NCBI GenBank assembly: GCA_032622095.1
Contig: CP136064.1
Span: 116,114,004-116,178,003, forward strand
Direction of reading: 5' to 3'
Source: Siphonodentalium dalli
Lineage: Eukaryota > Mollusca > Scaphopoda > Gadilida > Siphonodentaliidae
Length of the DNA stretch: 64,000 bases
Part shown: piece by piece, positions 19,341 to 31,460 of the stretch
How the letters are laid out: the number at the start of each line of letters is the position of its first letter
Numbering within the stretch: position 1 is the first letter of the stretch
The notes under the pieces: generated by a model
What the model was told of the DNA's origin: nothing
Seen by the model: the letters and a program-made list of their open reading frames with translations, nothing else
Databases searched by the model: none
Translations under genes and position numbers: made by a program

Positions 19341-19625
19341 GTTATTGGGGTGTGCTCGATTAACCAAACGGAGTACAAGAAAATAAAATATCCTCTAAAT
19401 TAAAACATTATTATTATTAGAGTAAGCAGCCGTTGTAAAATTTCCACATATAACTAAGATACAAACAGTTATAATGTATTATATTATTAATAGGTAAATC
19501 AATATGAGCGTAATAGTTACTTTTATTACCAAATGCTTTAAAATATGCTATATACGATGTTCTTAGAGAATACATTCGATCTGGCTGGTCATGTGATCAA
19601 TCGATCTCGGTTATATTCGGTAAAG
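19341..19625. promoter_or_regulatory. Bidirectional NUP88/CUX1 promoter region
   Basis: This 285-bp interval separates the divergent start codons of NUP88 (minus) and CUX1 (plus) and must hold both 5' leaders and core promoters. No convincing TATA box is visible. Both start codons lie in YY1-like contexts: AACATGGCGGC for NUP88 and AAAGATGGCTGC for CUX1. Overlapping ATCAAT (19596-19601) and ATCGAT (19600-19605) sites sit about 20 bp from the CUX1 start, next to GTCATGTGATC, which carries a CATGTG E-box-like core. No repeat family of the window intrudes. Promoter function is inferred from position only. Confidence 0.6.
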
Positions 19626-19908
19626 ATGGCTGCGAATGTGCAGCCGATGTGCGACTATTGGACCAAGTTTGATCTTCAAGAGTTGCAGGTAAGTTCTTCA
19701 AGATGATTTTATAGCAAAATAAGAACAATAAATACTTTATTTATCGACTGTGACTTTCGATTTCTGCTGTCAATGTTGCTGAATCCTGGGTTGATTGAAA
19801 ATGGATCGGTGATCCAACGATTCGATATTGAACTATCAGAAATAATCAATATGGCGATCAGAATTTTGGGTGCCTTTGTTTTTATCGATATGATCACGAG
19901 TCATCAAT
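19596..19908. promoter_or_regulatory. Cluster of ATCRAT (Cut-type) sites around CUX1 exon 1
   Basis: ATCAAT at 19596, ATCGAT at 19600, ATCAAT at 19845, ATCGAT at 19884 and ATCAAT at 19903 give five sites in about 310 bp. For this base composition fewer than one would be expected by my rough estimate. ATCRAT is the established core of Cut/CUX binding sites. Autoregulation is inference. Confidence 0.4.
19626..19688 (+). CDS. CUX1: CUX1/CASP first coding exon
   Basis: The 21 codons MAANVQPM...YWTKFDLQELQ match the first coding exon of vertebrate CUX1 (MAANVGSM...YWKRFDLQQLQ). It is followed at once by the donor GTAAGT at 19689. In vertebrates this exon is shared by the long cut-homeobox transcription factor and the Golgi coiled-coil isoform CASP, and the exon boundary falls at the same residue. 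The next exon should begin (K/R)ELDATATVLANRQDES. I searched by eye for that block and did not find it before 64000, so the first intron exceeds 44 kb. Long first introns are usual for this gene. The evidence is a short peptide, but identity, length and splice position all agree. The start lies in AAAGATGGCTGC. Confidence 0.85.
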
Positions 19909-22534
19909 TTATGCTAGTTGTCTATTTGATTCTCTATAACATGCCTCGATTGTCGACTTTGCAAACTTTCAGAAAGTTCAGTCCAGAAGTTGAAAAGTTT
20001 GAGCAGACGGAACTGGAGCAGAGTAGACATATATATTTGACAAGCCAAGCCCTCGTCAGCAGCGGGACTCAGGAGTCTTACAATATTTATCTGTGTCGCT
20101 GTTACAACACAACACTGATTATTGTTTGCACTAGCACAGATGATCTTCATCTAATATCAGAATATCAGAAATCAGCAGCTTTATAGCTATAGCTGCAGTA
20201 GTCACTGTAGTGTAGTGGCATTTGAATGATACAAATGAGATCTTATCATTAACCCTTCTGGCTTTTCACACACTGACACAGTCTCACTCTGTATGCTGAG
20301 TGGAAATCTGAGATGTTACTTCTATAATCTATGATAACTGAAATTTACCACTGTTGATGATTTAAGAAGGGGTCTGATTACAATAATACCTTTGACATTT
20401 GTATTACGGTTTTCTGTTTATATTTTGATATATGTGGTTACTTTTAATGCCAAGTTGTATGTTTACTTGTGGAATAAAAATACAATACTGTATATATGTG
20501 ATGCATACAAATATGTATTCTGATTTGCAATTGTTTGAATCACTGTTTAATTAATACTATCTGTTGTGTATCAAGATCTTAGATTTGTTTGATTACCTAA
20601 ATGTGTATTCTCAAGTTCCCCCTTTTAGTATTACGGTAATACTACATTTTATATGTCACTGAAAAGTACAAGATCTAGAATGTATACAGATTAAAGTATC
20701 CCATACCGTATATATTACAGATATCTTCAAATGTTGGAAATAAAAACAAAAAAACTTACAAAATAAGTTTTTTTTGTTATCAAATAAGTTTATCATCATT
20801 CACTTGCTGTCGTTCCATGGGGTATCATGGGATAAATTGAGGCTATTTTTTTTTCAAGTAAAAGCAGCTGGTTGTAGAGAGATTTCCATCACTTGGTTTA
20901 TTCAGTAGTGTTGTATCTTATAAGATACTGAATTCTACCTTTTAAGTACTATTATGATTTGTAATTTATAACCTAGTGATCAGTAGTATAGCTCGGTACC
21001 ATGCATATTAATTAGCGTGATAAGTTTATGGTTGCTAGGAGACAATGAGTTTGCAGAAATAGTTTAATTAGTTTTAGAGTGCCCGTCTATATGCTATAAT
21101 ACCAGAGAACGTGCATTCTTTTGGTTATTAATTGTGCAAAAAAATAGTGTTATAATTATGGATGGTTGTCCAGCTTCATTGTACAAATCAAAATTTCAGT
21201 AAATTATGATTTGACAACAAAACAGTTGTTTGAATAGACTGATAGTTAGCCCGGATATCATAGTTAGGGTGAACACAGAATACTCAATGCAGTAGACAAC
21301 CGACTCAGTCACTGATTGGTAGAATATATCTGCTATAATTATTTTATTGTTGCATGATCGAAGCTCCCATCTATTTTATAAATATTAAAAGTCTACAGAT
21401 TATATGGCAGAACATTTCAAATTATTGAATGCAAACTGGTAGGACACATCGGGATGTGGTTTAAGCAGATCCTTTCAAGTATCGGTAACTGTAAAAGGTT
21501 TGGAGACATTGGTAGAATGTGCTGCTCTTTAACAACATGCCTACTAGTACATACATGTATATGTTTTTAGTTGATATTTTAGTCTGGACAGTTTTATGCA
21601 ACCAAACAGAATGTCATGTGTCTTGTTGAAAATAAAATGTGTGATGCTACAAGATATTTTCTAGTACTAGTAAGTTGTCTGAATGAACCATTATCATATA
21701 TTTTTCTCATATCATTTTACACAACTGTCATTTTCAACTTTGAGCAGTGCTATAGAACTACATGTATATTTTTGTACCCCTGGAAATTCAACAGACTCTC
21801 CTGGTGATTCTCAAATTTTTGTCTTGAATGGATATGAATTAATTAGCTACATACAAATCGTACATGAGTAACACTGTTGTTGCTCAGACTCGCCAATCTT
21901 CTACAGTACCGGTATGTTATTTCTCTCTTCAGCTTCACCGAAGGCTAGCAATATTTTCAAAAAGCTAATGTACATTGAATTATGAAAAGAAAAAAATCTT
22001 ATTGCCAATAATTAATATTTTCTTTAACTAGTAATGATTTCAAGGTGCCGGTTTTAAGTCCATGCAGGAATGTTGTATCAATTCAAGGCTTTGATAAGCC
22101 TGAGCGCTGCCTCCTGACAGGAAACTTGAAACCAAGTGGTTACTAGTACTGGTATTGTACCCGGTTTATTATTACTATAAATTGAATAGGATTGAACAAA
22201 TTAATTTATCGTTTCACTGTCAGGTGGAGTGTATGTGAGTTATAGTATAATAGTTGGAATTCGGAATGTTACTTGACTATAACTAAATCAAAACCAATCC
22301 AGTGTTTCAACCATGTGTCCCAATTCCATAATTTTAAATCTATTTCACAAGACCATAATTAAAAAAAGTTAGTTTCCCCTCTCCCAACTGACAATTTTTT
22401 TTTCTGCCGAGTGCCGACACAAAATATTATATTGCAAGTTTGAATTAAATATAATTTTTATTAACAAACAATGATTCCTAGGGACTGTACAGAACTATTT
22501 TATGCATATTCCAAATTTTTCAACGCTTCTGAAT

Positions 22535-23112
22535 TTCAACACAAAATGGGAGCATATTTCAGAGTAATTCTATTATTTCTCCATGATATCGTTTAAGCCA
22601 GATATTCAGTCATATCAACAGAAATGGAGCACAGATGCCATGTTGTTATGAGATAAGTGTCACATAATACACATCTACGAAATATCTATTTGAACATGGA
22701 ATATTGTATTATCGGCATCTTCGCAAGAATTTTTGATTTTTACATTGTTGCATGGTATTAATCTTGATCATACAATTCAACACCAAGAATGTACAAGTGG
22801 TGTTGATTTTGAAGCACAAAAGAGACGATCAAATCTACTTTTATGTGTTGGATGCCAAATTGTGTAAGCACCCAACAATGGCAAAAAAGTTTTTGCAGTG
22901 ACATCTATAAAAGAAAAAAATGACACTGTTCCCTCATGTTCGATTAGAAATTTTGTATACCGGTAGGTGTACTTTTATTCAACAATTTTCTCATAACAAC
23001 ACAGCATCTATGCTTCATTTCTATCAACAAAGATATGACTGCATATCTGGCCTAATCAATAATTTGGAGAAATAACATAATTACTTTGAAATATGCTCCA
23101 TTTTGTGTTGAA
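22535..23112. mobile_element. Foldback element with about 130-bp inverted arms
   Basis: The left arm (22535-22665) begins TTCAACACAAAATGGGAGCA and includes AGCCAGATATTCAGTCATAT. The right arm (about 22980-23112) is its diverged complement, ending TGCTCCATTTTGTGTTGAA. Weak similarity continues inward. The middle has no coding potential. No target duplication is clear, so the superfamily is open. Confidence 0.7.
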
Positions 23113-23585
23113 AAAATGCACACCGACAACAGGATAATTAACTACCGAGAATGTGACATGGCACTTCATGGAACCTCATTCAAGTGATTAGAGTGTGATG
23201 TAGTCTTCCTGTCTGTACCTGATTAATAAGGGGGAGGACATTCCAAAAATTAAATCCAATTATAGAATACTGTATATTTACATTGTTTTTATACAAATAA
23301 AACAGTGAAGTCATTGACTTATTATTATTTCATTCTGACATGATCTTTGCCTATTAACACCCTATTGCTGAAAGAATGCTTCTCACATTCGGTTTATGAA
23401 CAAAAATAATAATTTGCTTATCTACCATACATGCACCTACCGTACTCAGCCCCAAAAAAAAAATGTCTGGAGAGGGGAATCACAAATCTTTTAAGGATGG
23501 CCCAAACATATGTAACATGGAAAGTCCTTGGAAACACAACACATAATTGATTCTGGTCTTATAACAATGCACCAGGAACTTTTAA

Positions 23586-23837
23586 CGCTTTTACTAAATA
23601 CTCATTGATGGCTTGTTCCATTATGAATTATTCAGATAATAAGTTAAACAAACAGCCTGTTAAACATATTATCTTATCATGTCCCACCAATTAATAGTAA
23701 ATCCCTCTGCACTTGTATTATCTTTTCGTATGTCTGTCGTCAGCTCATATACCTTGAATTTCCCTCCAGATGAAGAATAGATCAATCCAATGTAGACTTT
23801 CATTACTGGTGGAAGAATCAATTTAATAAAGAAAGGG
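23586..23837. mobile_element. TTAA-flanked MITE, family A, copy 3
   Basis: TTAA at 23582-23585 and 23838-23841 flanks ends CGCTTTTACTAAATACTC and AATTTAATAAAGAAAGGG. The interior keeps the TTCAGATAATAAGTT / ATCTTATCATGTCCCACC opposed palindrome and the CTGTCGTCAGCTCATATACC segment of the family. It is the best-preserved duplication of this family here. Confidence 0.78.
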
Positions 23838-26800
23838 TTAATATACGGATCTTCAGACTTGATAGGATAATTAATATAACATGGATAATTATTGACATAA
23901 TACTACTTAGATGTTAGTTTGGTGTGTGATAAATACAGAACTGCATTGGCCAACAATTTGTGGCTCTCTTGGGATCGAAGAAGACAGCACTCGAGGCCCT
24001 TGACTTCTAGTATTGTCCGTACGTAATTTCATTTGTACATATAAGTGTGTACATTGTATAGACTGGTGCATGTATGTGCACTTATTTACTGGTCCCAGTA
24101 TATACCTTACAGCACTGAGCACTCACATTTCATGTAGCTTTCAGTAGACATGTTTCTCCAAGTTCTGCCTATGGGAAGCTGTGATTAAATTTCCAGATGT
24201 GAGAATGGTCTTTGAATACCTGTAACCACAGGTAGAAGTCACATGGCATATTGAGTATCCCCGCATCCATTTTCTATGAGACAAAACGGTCATATTGGCT
24301 GATTATTGTGTATATCTTTATTAAGAGATGGTATTGATCAGTGGGTATATGGGATGTACAGATATATTGTTTCTTATTGATCGACATACATTGATTTGAC
24401 GTGCTATCTTTTGTTCGCGTTGTCAGCCAGTATCTACCGGCAGATTTTTTCTATCGATCTCTCTTAACTCCCTTAGATTTCTGTTTTAAATGAAGCTACA
24501 TGTATATCGTAACGAGAAAGAGATTTCAAAGAACATCATTGTCAAAGTTTGAGAGAGCGATTTGCCTTATTGATCTGTCACAACATGGTATTATTATGCA
24601 GGAACTCGGTTCGAACACTGTTTGAATACAAAAGACCACAATATTGAGCTACAGATTTCCTACTTAATAAACGAGAGGTTTATCTACAGATTGATTGAAT
24701 TGTCACTGGTCATTGGATAGCAGGTCAATTCAAGCCAGGTCAATGACAAAATGACCTGCTAACTGTAATTTAGGCTTAGCACATCCATTCTATGAATGAC
24801 TTTAGTTATGTAATTTGTAACAATTAGCATTATTCGGAGTACAATTGCTCGATCTCTTTTCCCAAAGTGCTCATAGAAGTACACCATTTATATATAATAC
24901 ATGTTGGTTATTGGTATTTACTGATAGATCAAAGTTTAACATTAGAAGCTGTTGCAGCCCACTTTAAATTTGCGGTCTCTTTCATGTGTGTGAAATGGGA
25001 TGGCATGATTGCTTGTTTATACAATCTAACAAAATTTTCATTTTAATTTTTGAAAAAATTGTACGAAGCCTAATTTAATGTGATATTTTAAGAGTGATTC
25101 CAGCTGATTTATCATGTTTGATTCATTAAATATTTGGTTTCTGTGAACGCACACCTTATAATAATTTAATATTTTAATGATTATTTCTGAGCACCTTCAG
25201 CTGATTGGAAATATGACTTCTCTTAATTATTCAAGCTTCTCCGACTAGTCCAGTGCCACCCTGATCGACGTGGTCTCTATTGTAATGCGGGTCACTGAAT
25301 GCAGCTCTTGTTGCGGACTAATTTGAACAAATTTACATTTATCCGATAACTGCTGTCACAGCTATTGACTGTTGTGTGCTAGGGTCTTTTTGTTTGTAAT
25401 TGTGCAGTTTAGAAGTCCATCATCACAAATTGACTTTTATCGAGTGAGGCTCCTACAATAGATTATGTATTTTGTGTTCAGGGTAATGGCCTTCATCATC
25501 GTTGATCATCATTCTTTCTTGACGCACAGATAAATTCTATATATCATTGATCGATCCTTAGGAAAGCTGTGGCTTGTTTTTGATTAGTGTGAGCATATAT
25601 TGCAGGAAATTGTTCACCAGTCCTTGTCTATGGTTCATTGTGTTATCATCCAGTCAGATATGTTGTATAGATATTCAGCCTGAGAAATCGATAAAATCAT
25701 GAACACGTTGCACATAGATTCCCATTGCTTGTCTTCATTGAGTGTTGCTATAGAAAAGAAGGCATGTCTTGTCTGTAAAAATAAATTTCAAGTGAACTCA
25801 TTCATCACCCTAGCTGATTAAAAGTTTTTTTAAATGTGCCTTATATATGGCACATTATAAAGTTGCAGAGAAATTTATATCAAGGAGTGAAGACTTGATT
25901 TCTATTCAAATATTTCTATTAAAAAATCGCACTTTCAACCATTTACTGACAGGCAACAGTTCAGTTATAAGATCTTACGACAGTTCATGGTACATTTAAC
26001 GACAGGCACTATTATTAAAGACATAGATATAATGATGAAGAGTTCTTAAAATATGGGTTACATGAACATATACTAGTACCTCTTTATAATGGAGACATAC
26101 ATTTTAGGCAAACAATGAAACCCGGTTTCCTCGTAAGATATTTATTTTGGAAGCATAATTTTTTTCCAATATAATTTGTTCCTTCAACTTCTGTCGACTC
26201 GCAAAATGATAGCCATATGAATAGTAACTGTAAGTAAACCTGTTGTCAAGAAGAGACCCAAGGAAGCAGTTTTGACTTAATTAGTTGAGTAAAATTATTA
26301 AAGAATATATTATTAAACAGATCTTACAATGGTTTTTCTCAGTTGACCAAACTAATGGAGCTGCAATGGTCAGAATTATTTTACATATGTCGGGTACTCA
26401 ATCTCAGTGTATGGGGTATATGTGTTTAGTAGACTAATTTATGAACGTATTAAAGATAATTTTAACGTAAAGAGTATATATATTAGTAGGAAGTGGATTT
26501 GTGTGGTGGGTACTATTAAGTTATGTACAGGCTTGTAGCATGGATGTTGTATTTAGAAATAAACATGTATTTTTCACTTTTGTACATAATGCTGCAGGCA
26601 AAACGATCGTGTGTACATAACATAATTCACACATGAATGAAGAATCAATTCACATCACTGGTTTGAATGATACCATCGTCTCTGTATAGATGCACAAAAG
26701 TGATTATTTCCCTCTGATTTTATAGATATGTATTGAAATGAAATTCAATGTAGAGCAACCTTTTTTGGTCTAAACACAACTACCACTGACACACAGTGGT

Positions 26801-27025
26801 TTAATTTTTTTAAATGTTTTAAAATGGTTTTGGGTGTAAGGTGTGGTTAGTGTTTCAAGCAGAAGGCTATTTTGATATATTGACTTGAATTTTTGTAAAT
26901 GCTAGTCTTGATTGACTGAAACCTGGTTATTGAATTTAATTATCAGATTTATTCTCATTAAAATGTACATTGTTATGCACTGCAGGAGGAGAAGACTGGT
27001 CTATTTCTTTCCAGAATGTTATGTA

Positions 27026-27154
27026 CAGTAATGCTCTAAGTAATCGACTTCTTAACTTTTCAGGATTTAGTCGGAAATATGGCTTGTTGCCATTCATCGG
27101 AAAGCTCTCGGGGTTCTGCTGTGGTTAAGAAGTCGATTACTTAGAGCATTACTG
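27026..27154. mobile_element. Palindromic TA-type MITE, copy 1
   Basis: The copy starts CAGTAATGCTCTAAGTAATC and ends with its complement, between TA dinucleotides (27024-27025 and 27155-27156). The right arm is shortened after the loop, so only about 30 bp of the outer stem remain paired. CAGT ends with TA duplication fit Tc1/mariner. Confidence 0.8.
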
Positions 27155-27337
27155 TATATAAATATTTGCATGTACACAAACAAAATTCAGAGTCGGAGAG
27201 ATCAGTCAACAGGATCTTCGATCTGTCACTAGGAAATATTTGTTTCTATGAACTGGGACATAAATCAGTTACTACTTTTAGAACATTATCTTTTAAAACA
27301 CTTTGAAGTGAAATACATGTATTGGCAAAATTATATA

Positions 27338-27420
27338 CAGAAATGCTTTTAAATAATCGACTCCTTAACTTACCCATAATTCTGCTGTGGTTACGGAGTC
27401 AATTATTTAGGGCATTACTG
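27338..27420. mobile_element. Palindromic TA-type MITE, copy 2 (core deleted)
   Basis: This 83-bp version keeps both outer arms (CAGAAATGCTTTTAAATAATC and GATTATTTAGGGCATTACTG-like) but has lost the inner CGGAAATATGG stem. TA flanks both sides. Confidence 0.7.
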
Positions 27421-28289
27421 TACATGTATGTCGGTTTGTTAGTTTCTCACTAAAGATAAGTTTGATGATTCTTTTATGGCTATCCTGATTGACATAAAAT
27501 ATTTTTCTGATATGCGAATTTACTACCGCAAAAGTAGTGAGAATATTTTGGTTTATAGGGATAGTAAACGGAAACTTTTTCATTCATGATACCTTGCTAT
27601 GATACCTTGCTGTCTTTGCACTTAATAGCATGACAGCAACTTGATACCTTCTACACTGCTGTGTAGTTAAATCATCAGGGCCTGCATTACTCAATATGAA
27701 CACAAAGCTCATGTCTCCCTCTCCAAAGCATCTGCATTCAAATTTAAAAAAATAAAATCAATACTTCATTTGATTATAGAAATCCATCAGCTCCCGCTGT
27801 CTTTTGTTCCTTCAAACACGATTGGTGCTCGTGACTGAAAGGTTAACCATAATCACAATATCACCCAAGTTTTCTTTCACAGACGGAAGGAGTGAAACCT
27901 TTGAAAAAATTTTTTGATAAAAAAAAATCAATGAAACGGTGATCACAAAACTAACCTCACATCACTGTAGGGTTCATTTGCCTATTTCGATATTGATTTA
28001 TTGATTACTTGATAGAGAACAATGAATGCCAAACTACGCTGGTGGCGTCACATGCTGTGTTGTAAAATCGTCCACGCATCTGGTGTCTCAGTTTGTAGAT
28101 ATGAATCTTCGTGTAAATTTGGGTCACAATATGATACATACAAGGTATGGCAACATGAAGTCAGGTATATTTTCCCCATACTGAAATACCTTGATAAGTT
28201 AATGTTTGGAAGATGTGAGGTTACAGGATTTTTATTTCAGTATAGGGGAGGAGAGGTAATAAATACCACCAAACAAATTTTAATACACA

Positions 28290-28690
28290 AAGACGTAAAT
28301 CATTAAGCATAATTGAATTATGTTTAAGCCTAATTGGCTAAATTATGCTTAACAATAATGGGTTTTCTACTTCTTTTACCTTGGGTAAAAAGGAATGATC
28401 TAAAATTGTATCATTGTGGGCAGTGCTGGACCTTTGAGGCCTTGAAGAATTATTTGGACTCAACCTGAAGAAATTTTGAGCGAGGGTATCTTATGTTAAA
28501 GCATAATTCGTCATAGCATGAAAATTAATTACACTTGAGTGTAATGAAATTACACCTTAATAATTGTAGTTCAATTATGCTTAAGCATAAATCAATTCTG
28601 CTTAAGCATAATTGAATGCAAAATCTGAATTATGGTTAAGGGATCTATCTTAAGTGTTAGATTATGCTTGGTCTATGGGTAGAACTGTAC
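28290..28690. repeat. Cluster of TTAAGCATAATT repeats
   Basis: Within about 400 bp, variants of GCTTAAGCATAATTGAAT occur at least eight times in both orientations, for example near 28298, 28320, 28345, 28497, 28578 and 28600. Adjacent opposite copies form small palindromes. It could be an eroded foldback element or a diverged tandem array. Confidence 0.5.
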
Positions 28691-29662
28691 AAGTCACCTG
28701 CAGTGCATCATACATCCAAATGCCTTCAGGTGAGGTATTGGAAAAGTTAATGAAGTATAGCGGCACTCCCATTGCAGTATATATGAAATTCTTCTGAAAT
28801 CAGTCATTGGGAACCAATACCTTTCATGCAAAGCAAGGCTTCAATGGGGTATATACATTAACTGAATTCATAAGACAGTTTAGTGTCGGCTTCCTCACGG
28901 CAGGATTTCAAACATGTGTAAAGTGAGAAGTTGGTGATTGAGAATAAACGCTGCCTATCACACTGTTTTGTGATCGCTATTAAATGTTCATCCATCTGAA
29001 ATCCTCTATACATAGGCAGGGAACCAATTTAAAGAATGAAGTTTAAAAGAAAATGAGAGATCTTTCTCAGCAACTGATGCGAGAAAAAGGTGATTTACCT
29101 TTCCACTACTTAATCTTGAGAATGTATTTCTTAACAGGATCTTTCAACATCAGTTTTAATTGATTTTCATCCAAACTCTACAGCAGGTTCCCCATGATTG
29201 CCCAAGCTCATAGGTATTCTATGGTATTGGTATAGATGTTTAATTTCGCTATCCTTATGTGGTGTATGATTATGGTCTTGTATCAAATTCACATTGGCAT
29301 ATTCTGATAGGCCCAGAATTTGCAATGATACCTTCATACAGCGCTTGTCAAAATTAATGTATCAACCGGCATCTTAGATTATTAATCAATTTATGTGATG
29401 TACTTATGTTTTCGCGGATGGCTGAGAAAGTTTTTCGGCACTTGAGGTAAATATTGTTCTTCTTCAATACTTTTACTTTGTGGGCATCCTTATAAAAACG
29501 TATTTGTCTAACCATGTGTGTCAATGTCATAGAAAATTGTATTCGTATCTAAGTGATCTAACCTTTTTACCTGATGGGGTATTCGATAAATGTCACTGTG
29601 CAGTATAAACTCTAAACCCGCTTTATTTTTTAGAGCGATTATATTGGCCTATTTGCCTTTAA

Positions 29663-30352
29663 CCCTTTCTATACTAAATACTAATTGACGAGTAGTTCCC
29701 TTAGGAAATATTCAGATAATATTTGTTTTTTTAAAAATAATTTTTATTGGGATCAAAAACATTTATTAATACATCTCAAAACTGTAATGATCGACATCAA
29801 TTTCATGAATTTTTTTAGCACATTTAAGGTAAAGAGATTACATGACATATGAAGAAAATACTGTCTTATAATATAATTCTTCCTCACATGGTTCTGCGAT
29901 GAGTGTCTACTCGAAATAAAAGTTTGGAGGTAACCCATTTAAAAAAAATAAAAAATAATTATTATATTAAGCTATCATTTAACAGAATGACTTGTTATCA
30001 CATGGGATGATGGTTATCTACTGATGTCTGATTTTTATCTTTTAATTTGTTTGACGACAGTGGAATAAACAATAGGCAATAGAAACCATGTAAGACAGGC
30101 ACAATGCAACAAAAGTCCATCTCTGACAACAACTCAGTTAATTCAGATAATAAGTTCAACAAAAGACCATACATGTGGTGTTGGAACTTATTATCTGAAC
30201 ATTTCCCACCAATGAATATGAATTATTCTGCTCCTGTATTATCTGTCTTTTGTCTACTTTTATTACCTGAACATCTCTCAAAATGAATAATAGACCCTTC
30301 CAATGTATACTTTTATAACTGATTGGGAGAATCCATTTAGTATAGAAAGGTG
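29663..30352. mobile_element. TTAA-flanked MITE, family A, copy 4 (split by insertion)
   Basis: The left end CCCTTTCTATACTAAAT follows TTAA (29659-29662). The right end ATTTAGTATAGAAAGGTG precedes TTAA (30353-30356). The normal interior palindrome is interrupted at TTCAGATAAT by about 420 bp of unrelated DNA. Removing the insert restores a typical family A element of about 260 bp. Confidence 0.75.
29721..30140 (-). mobile_element. Insertion with 11-bp target duplication, retroposon-like
   Basis: The segment is flanked by a perfect repeat ATTCAGATAAT (29710-29720 and 30141-30151). It begins with a T-rich run (TTTGTTTTTTTAAAAATAAT), which on the minus strand would be an A-rich tail. A long direct duplication with a one-sided A tail fits target-primed retroposition of a SINE or processed RNA in minus orientation. 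The 61-codon minus frame inside has no known domain. Confidence 0.55.
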
Positions 30353-30600
30353 TTAATATAATGATTAACATGCAACAGGTATTTTATCTAATTTAGGATG
30401 GTGGGTACTATAAACAACTAAAAACTGAAAGTAGGGAATGGTATTTTCACTGATAATTGAATTGTATGTAGCATAATAACAGCTGTAACCCGTAAAATTT
30501 ATTAGTCTATTTTGAATATGCTTTCCAACTAACAATAGAACAATTGTTGACTTCTTTTAGTCAACTAAACCAGGCCTGTTCTTTCAATCACAACATTTAA

Positions 30601-30908
30601 CCCTTCCATCACTGGAGCTTCCTTGAATTTTGCGAAAACTCTGTGGAAATGCATTCTCTTACATGTACATGTATATATGTGAGTCTCCCATAGGATGCCT
30701 TGCATAATATAAGAGAATACATTGGCCTAACAATATTTACCTTGACCTTGTAAGCCAGTGCATTGTCTTATATACATGTATGCGAGGCTCCCGATGGGAG
30801 ACTATCATATATAAGAAAATGCACTGGCATATGATCTTTAATGCTGCACCAGCGCAGCTCCCACCATGGGTTTTCACAACATTTCAGGAAGCTCCAGTCA
30901 TGGAAGGG
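30601..30908. mobile_element. TTAA-flanked MITE, family B, copy 2
   Basis: The ends CCCTTCCATCACTGGAGCTTCC and GGAAGCTCCAGTCATGGAAGGG are inverted. TTAA lies on the left (30597-30600) and TTAT on the right. Inside, blocks of ATGCATTCTCTTA...GAGTCTCCC occur in both orientations around a centre CAATATTTACCTTGACCTTG. Confidence 0.78.
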
Positions 30909-31194
30909 TTATGCGAGATGAAAATATACATGTAGCTTAGGGTTGAAGAGAACCAAAATGACCAATGATAATAATGAAGTGGTTGAAACTAAAGCATTTA
31001 CAACCACTATAAATTTAATTATGTTATGACTAAAATGTACTGGTAAATTGTTTAAGTCATTTAAATCATTCCAAATACCACACTTATTCTTATATCTTCT
31101 GTATATAATGGTAGATCCGTTTCTGTGTCTATATTTGAACCCATGTTCAGACTGATACGCTTCCCAACTCTCGGTGAAAGGGCTTCCTTTTTAA

Positions 31195-31460
31195 GGATGT
31201 CCCAGTTGCCGAGGTGGTGAGATGTGAATACGATCATCGCAGTCTGGGCTAGACAAAGTTGGCATTTTGGTTCAGACCCCGCCATGGGCGAAAATTGAGA
31301 CCGATTTTCAAGCTTGATCTGAGTTGATGGACATCTCACTGTGCCATTCCGATCGAAACATGGTTCTTTCGATGAGAAATGAGAATGCGTTCATTCTCAC
31401 TGAAGCAGGCACATTTGAAGCAATGAACGCTCATACTGAGTCTGTGCCTCCATTTCTCTT
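31195..31460 (+). repeat. tRNA-derived SINE-like repeat, copy 1
   Basis: An A-box-like GTTGCCGAGGTGGTGAGATG near 31205 is followed about 50 bp on by a B-box GGTTCAGACCC (31269-31279), the spacing of class II (Leu/Ser) tRNAs. Next comes a body with TTTCAAGCTTGATCTGAGTT, GAGAATGCGTTCATTCTCAC and a tail GAAGCAATGAACGCTCATAC. A diverged copy with the same order lies at 43021-43240. No A-rich tail or TSD is obvious. Confidence 0.6.

Noticed and set aside
19773-20186. 137-codon frame just after CUX exon 1
   Set aside because: No domain, no similarity to the expected CUX exon 2 (ELDATATVLANRQ), and ordinary AT-rich composition.
24600-24620. GGTTCGAACACTG as a tRNA B box
   Set aside because: No matching A box or cloverleaf can be built around it.
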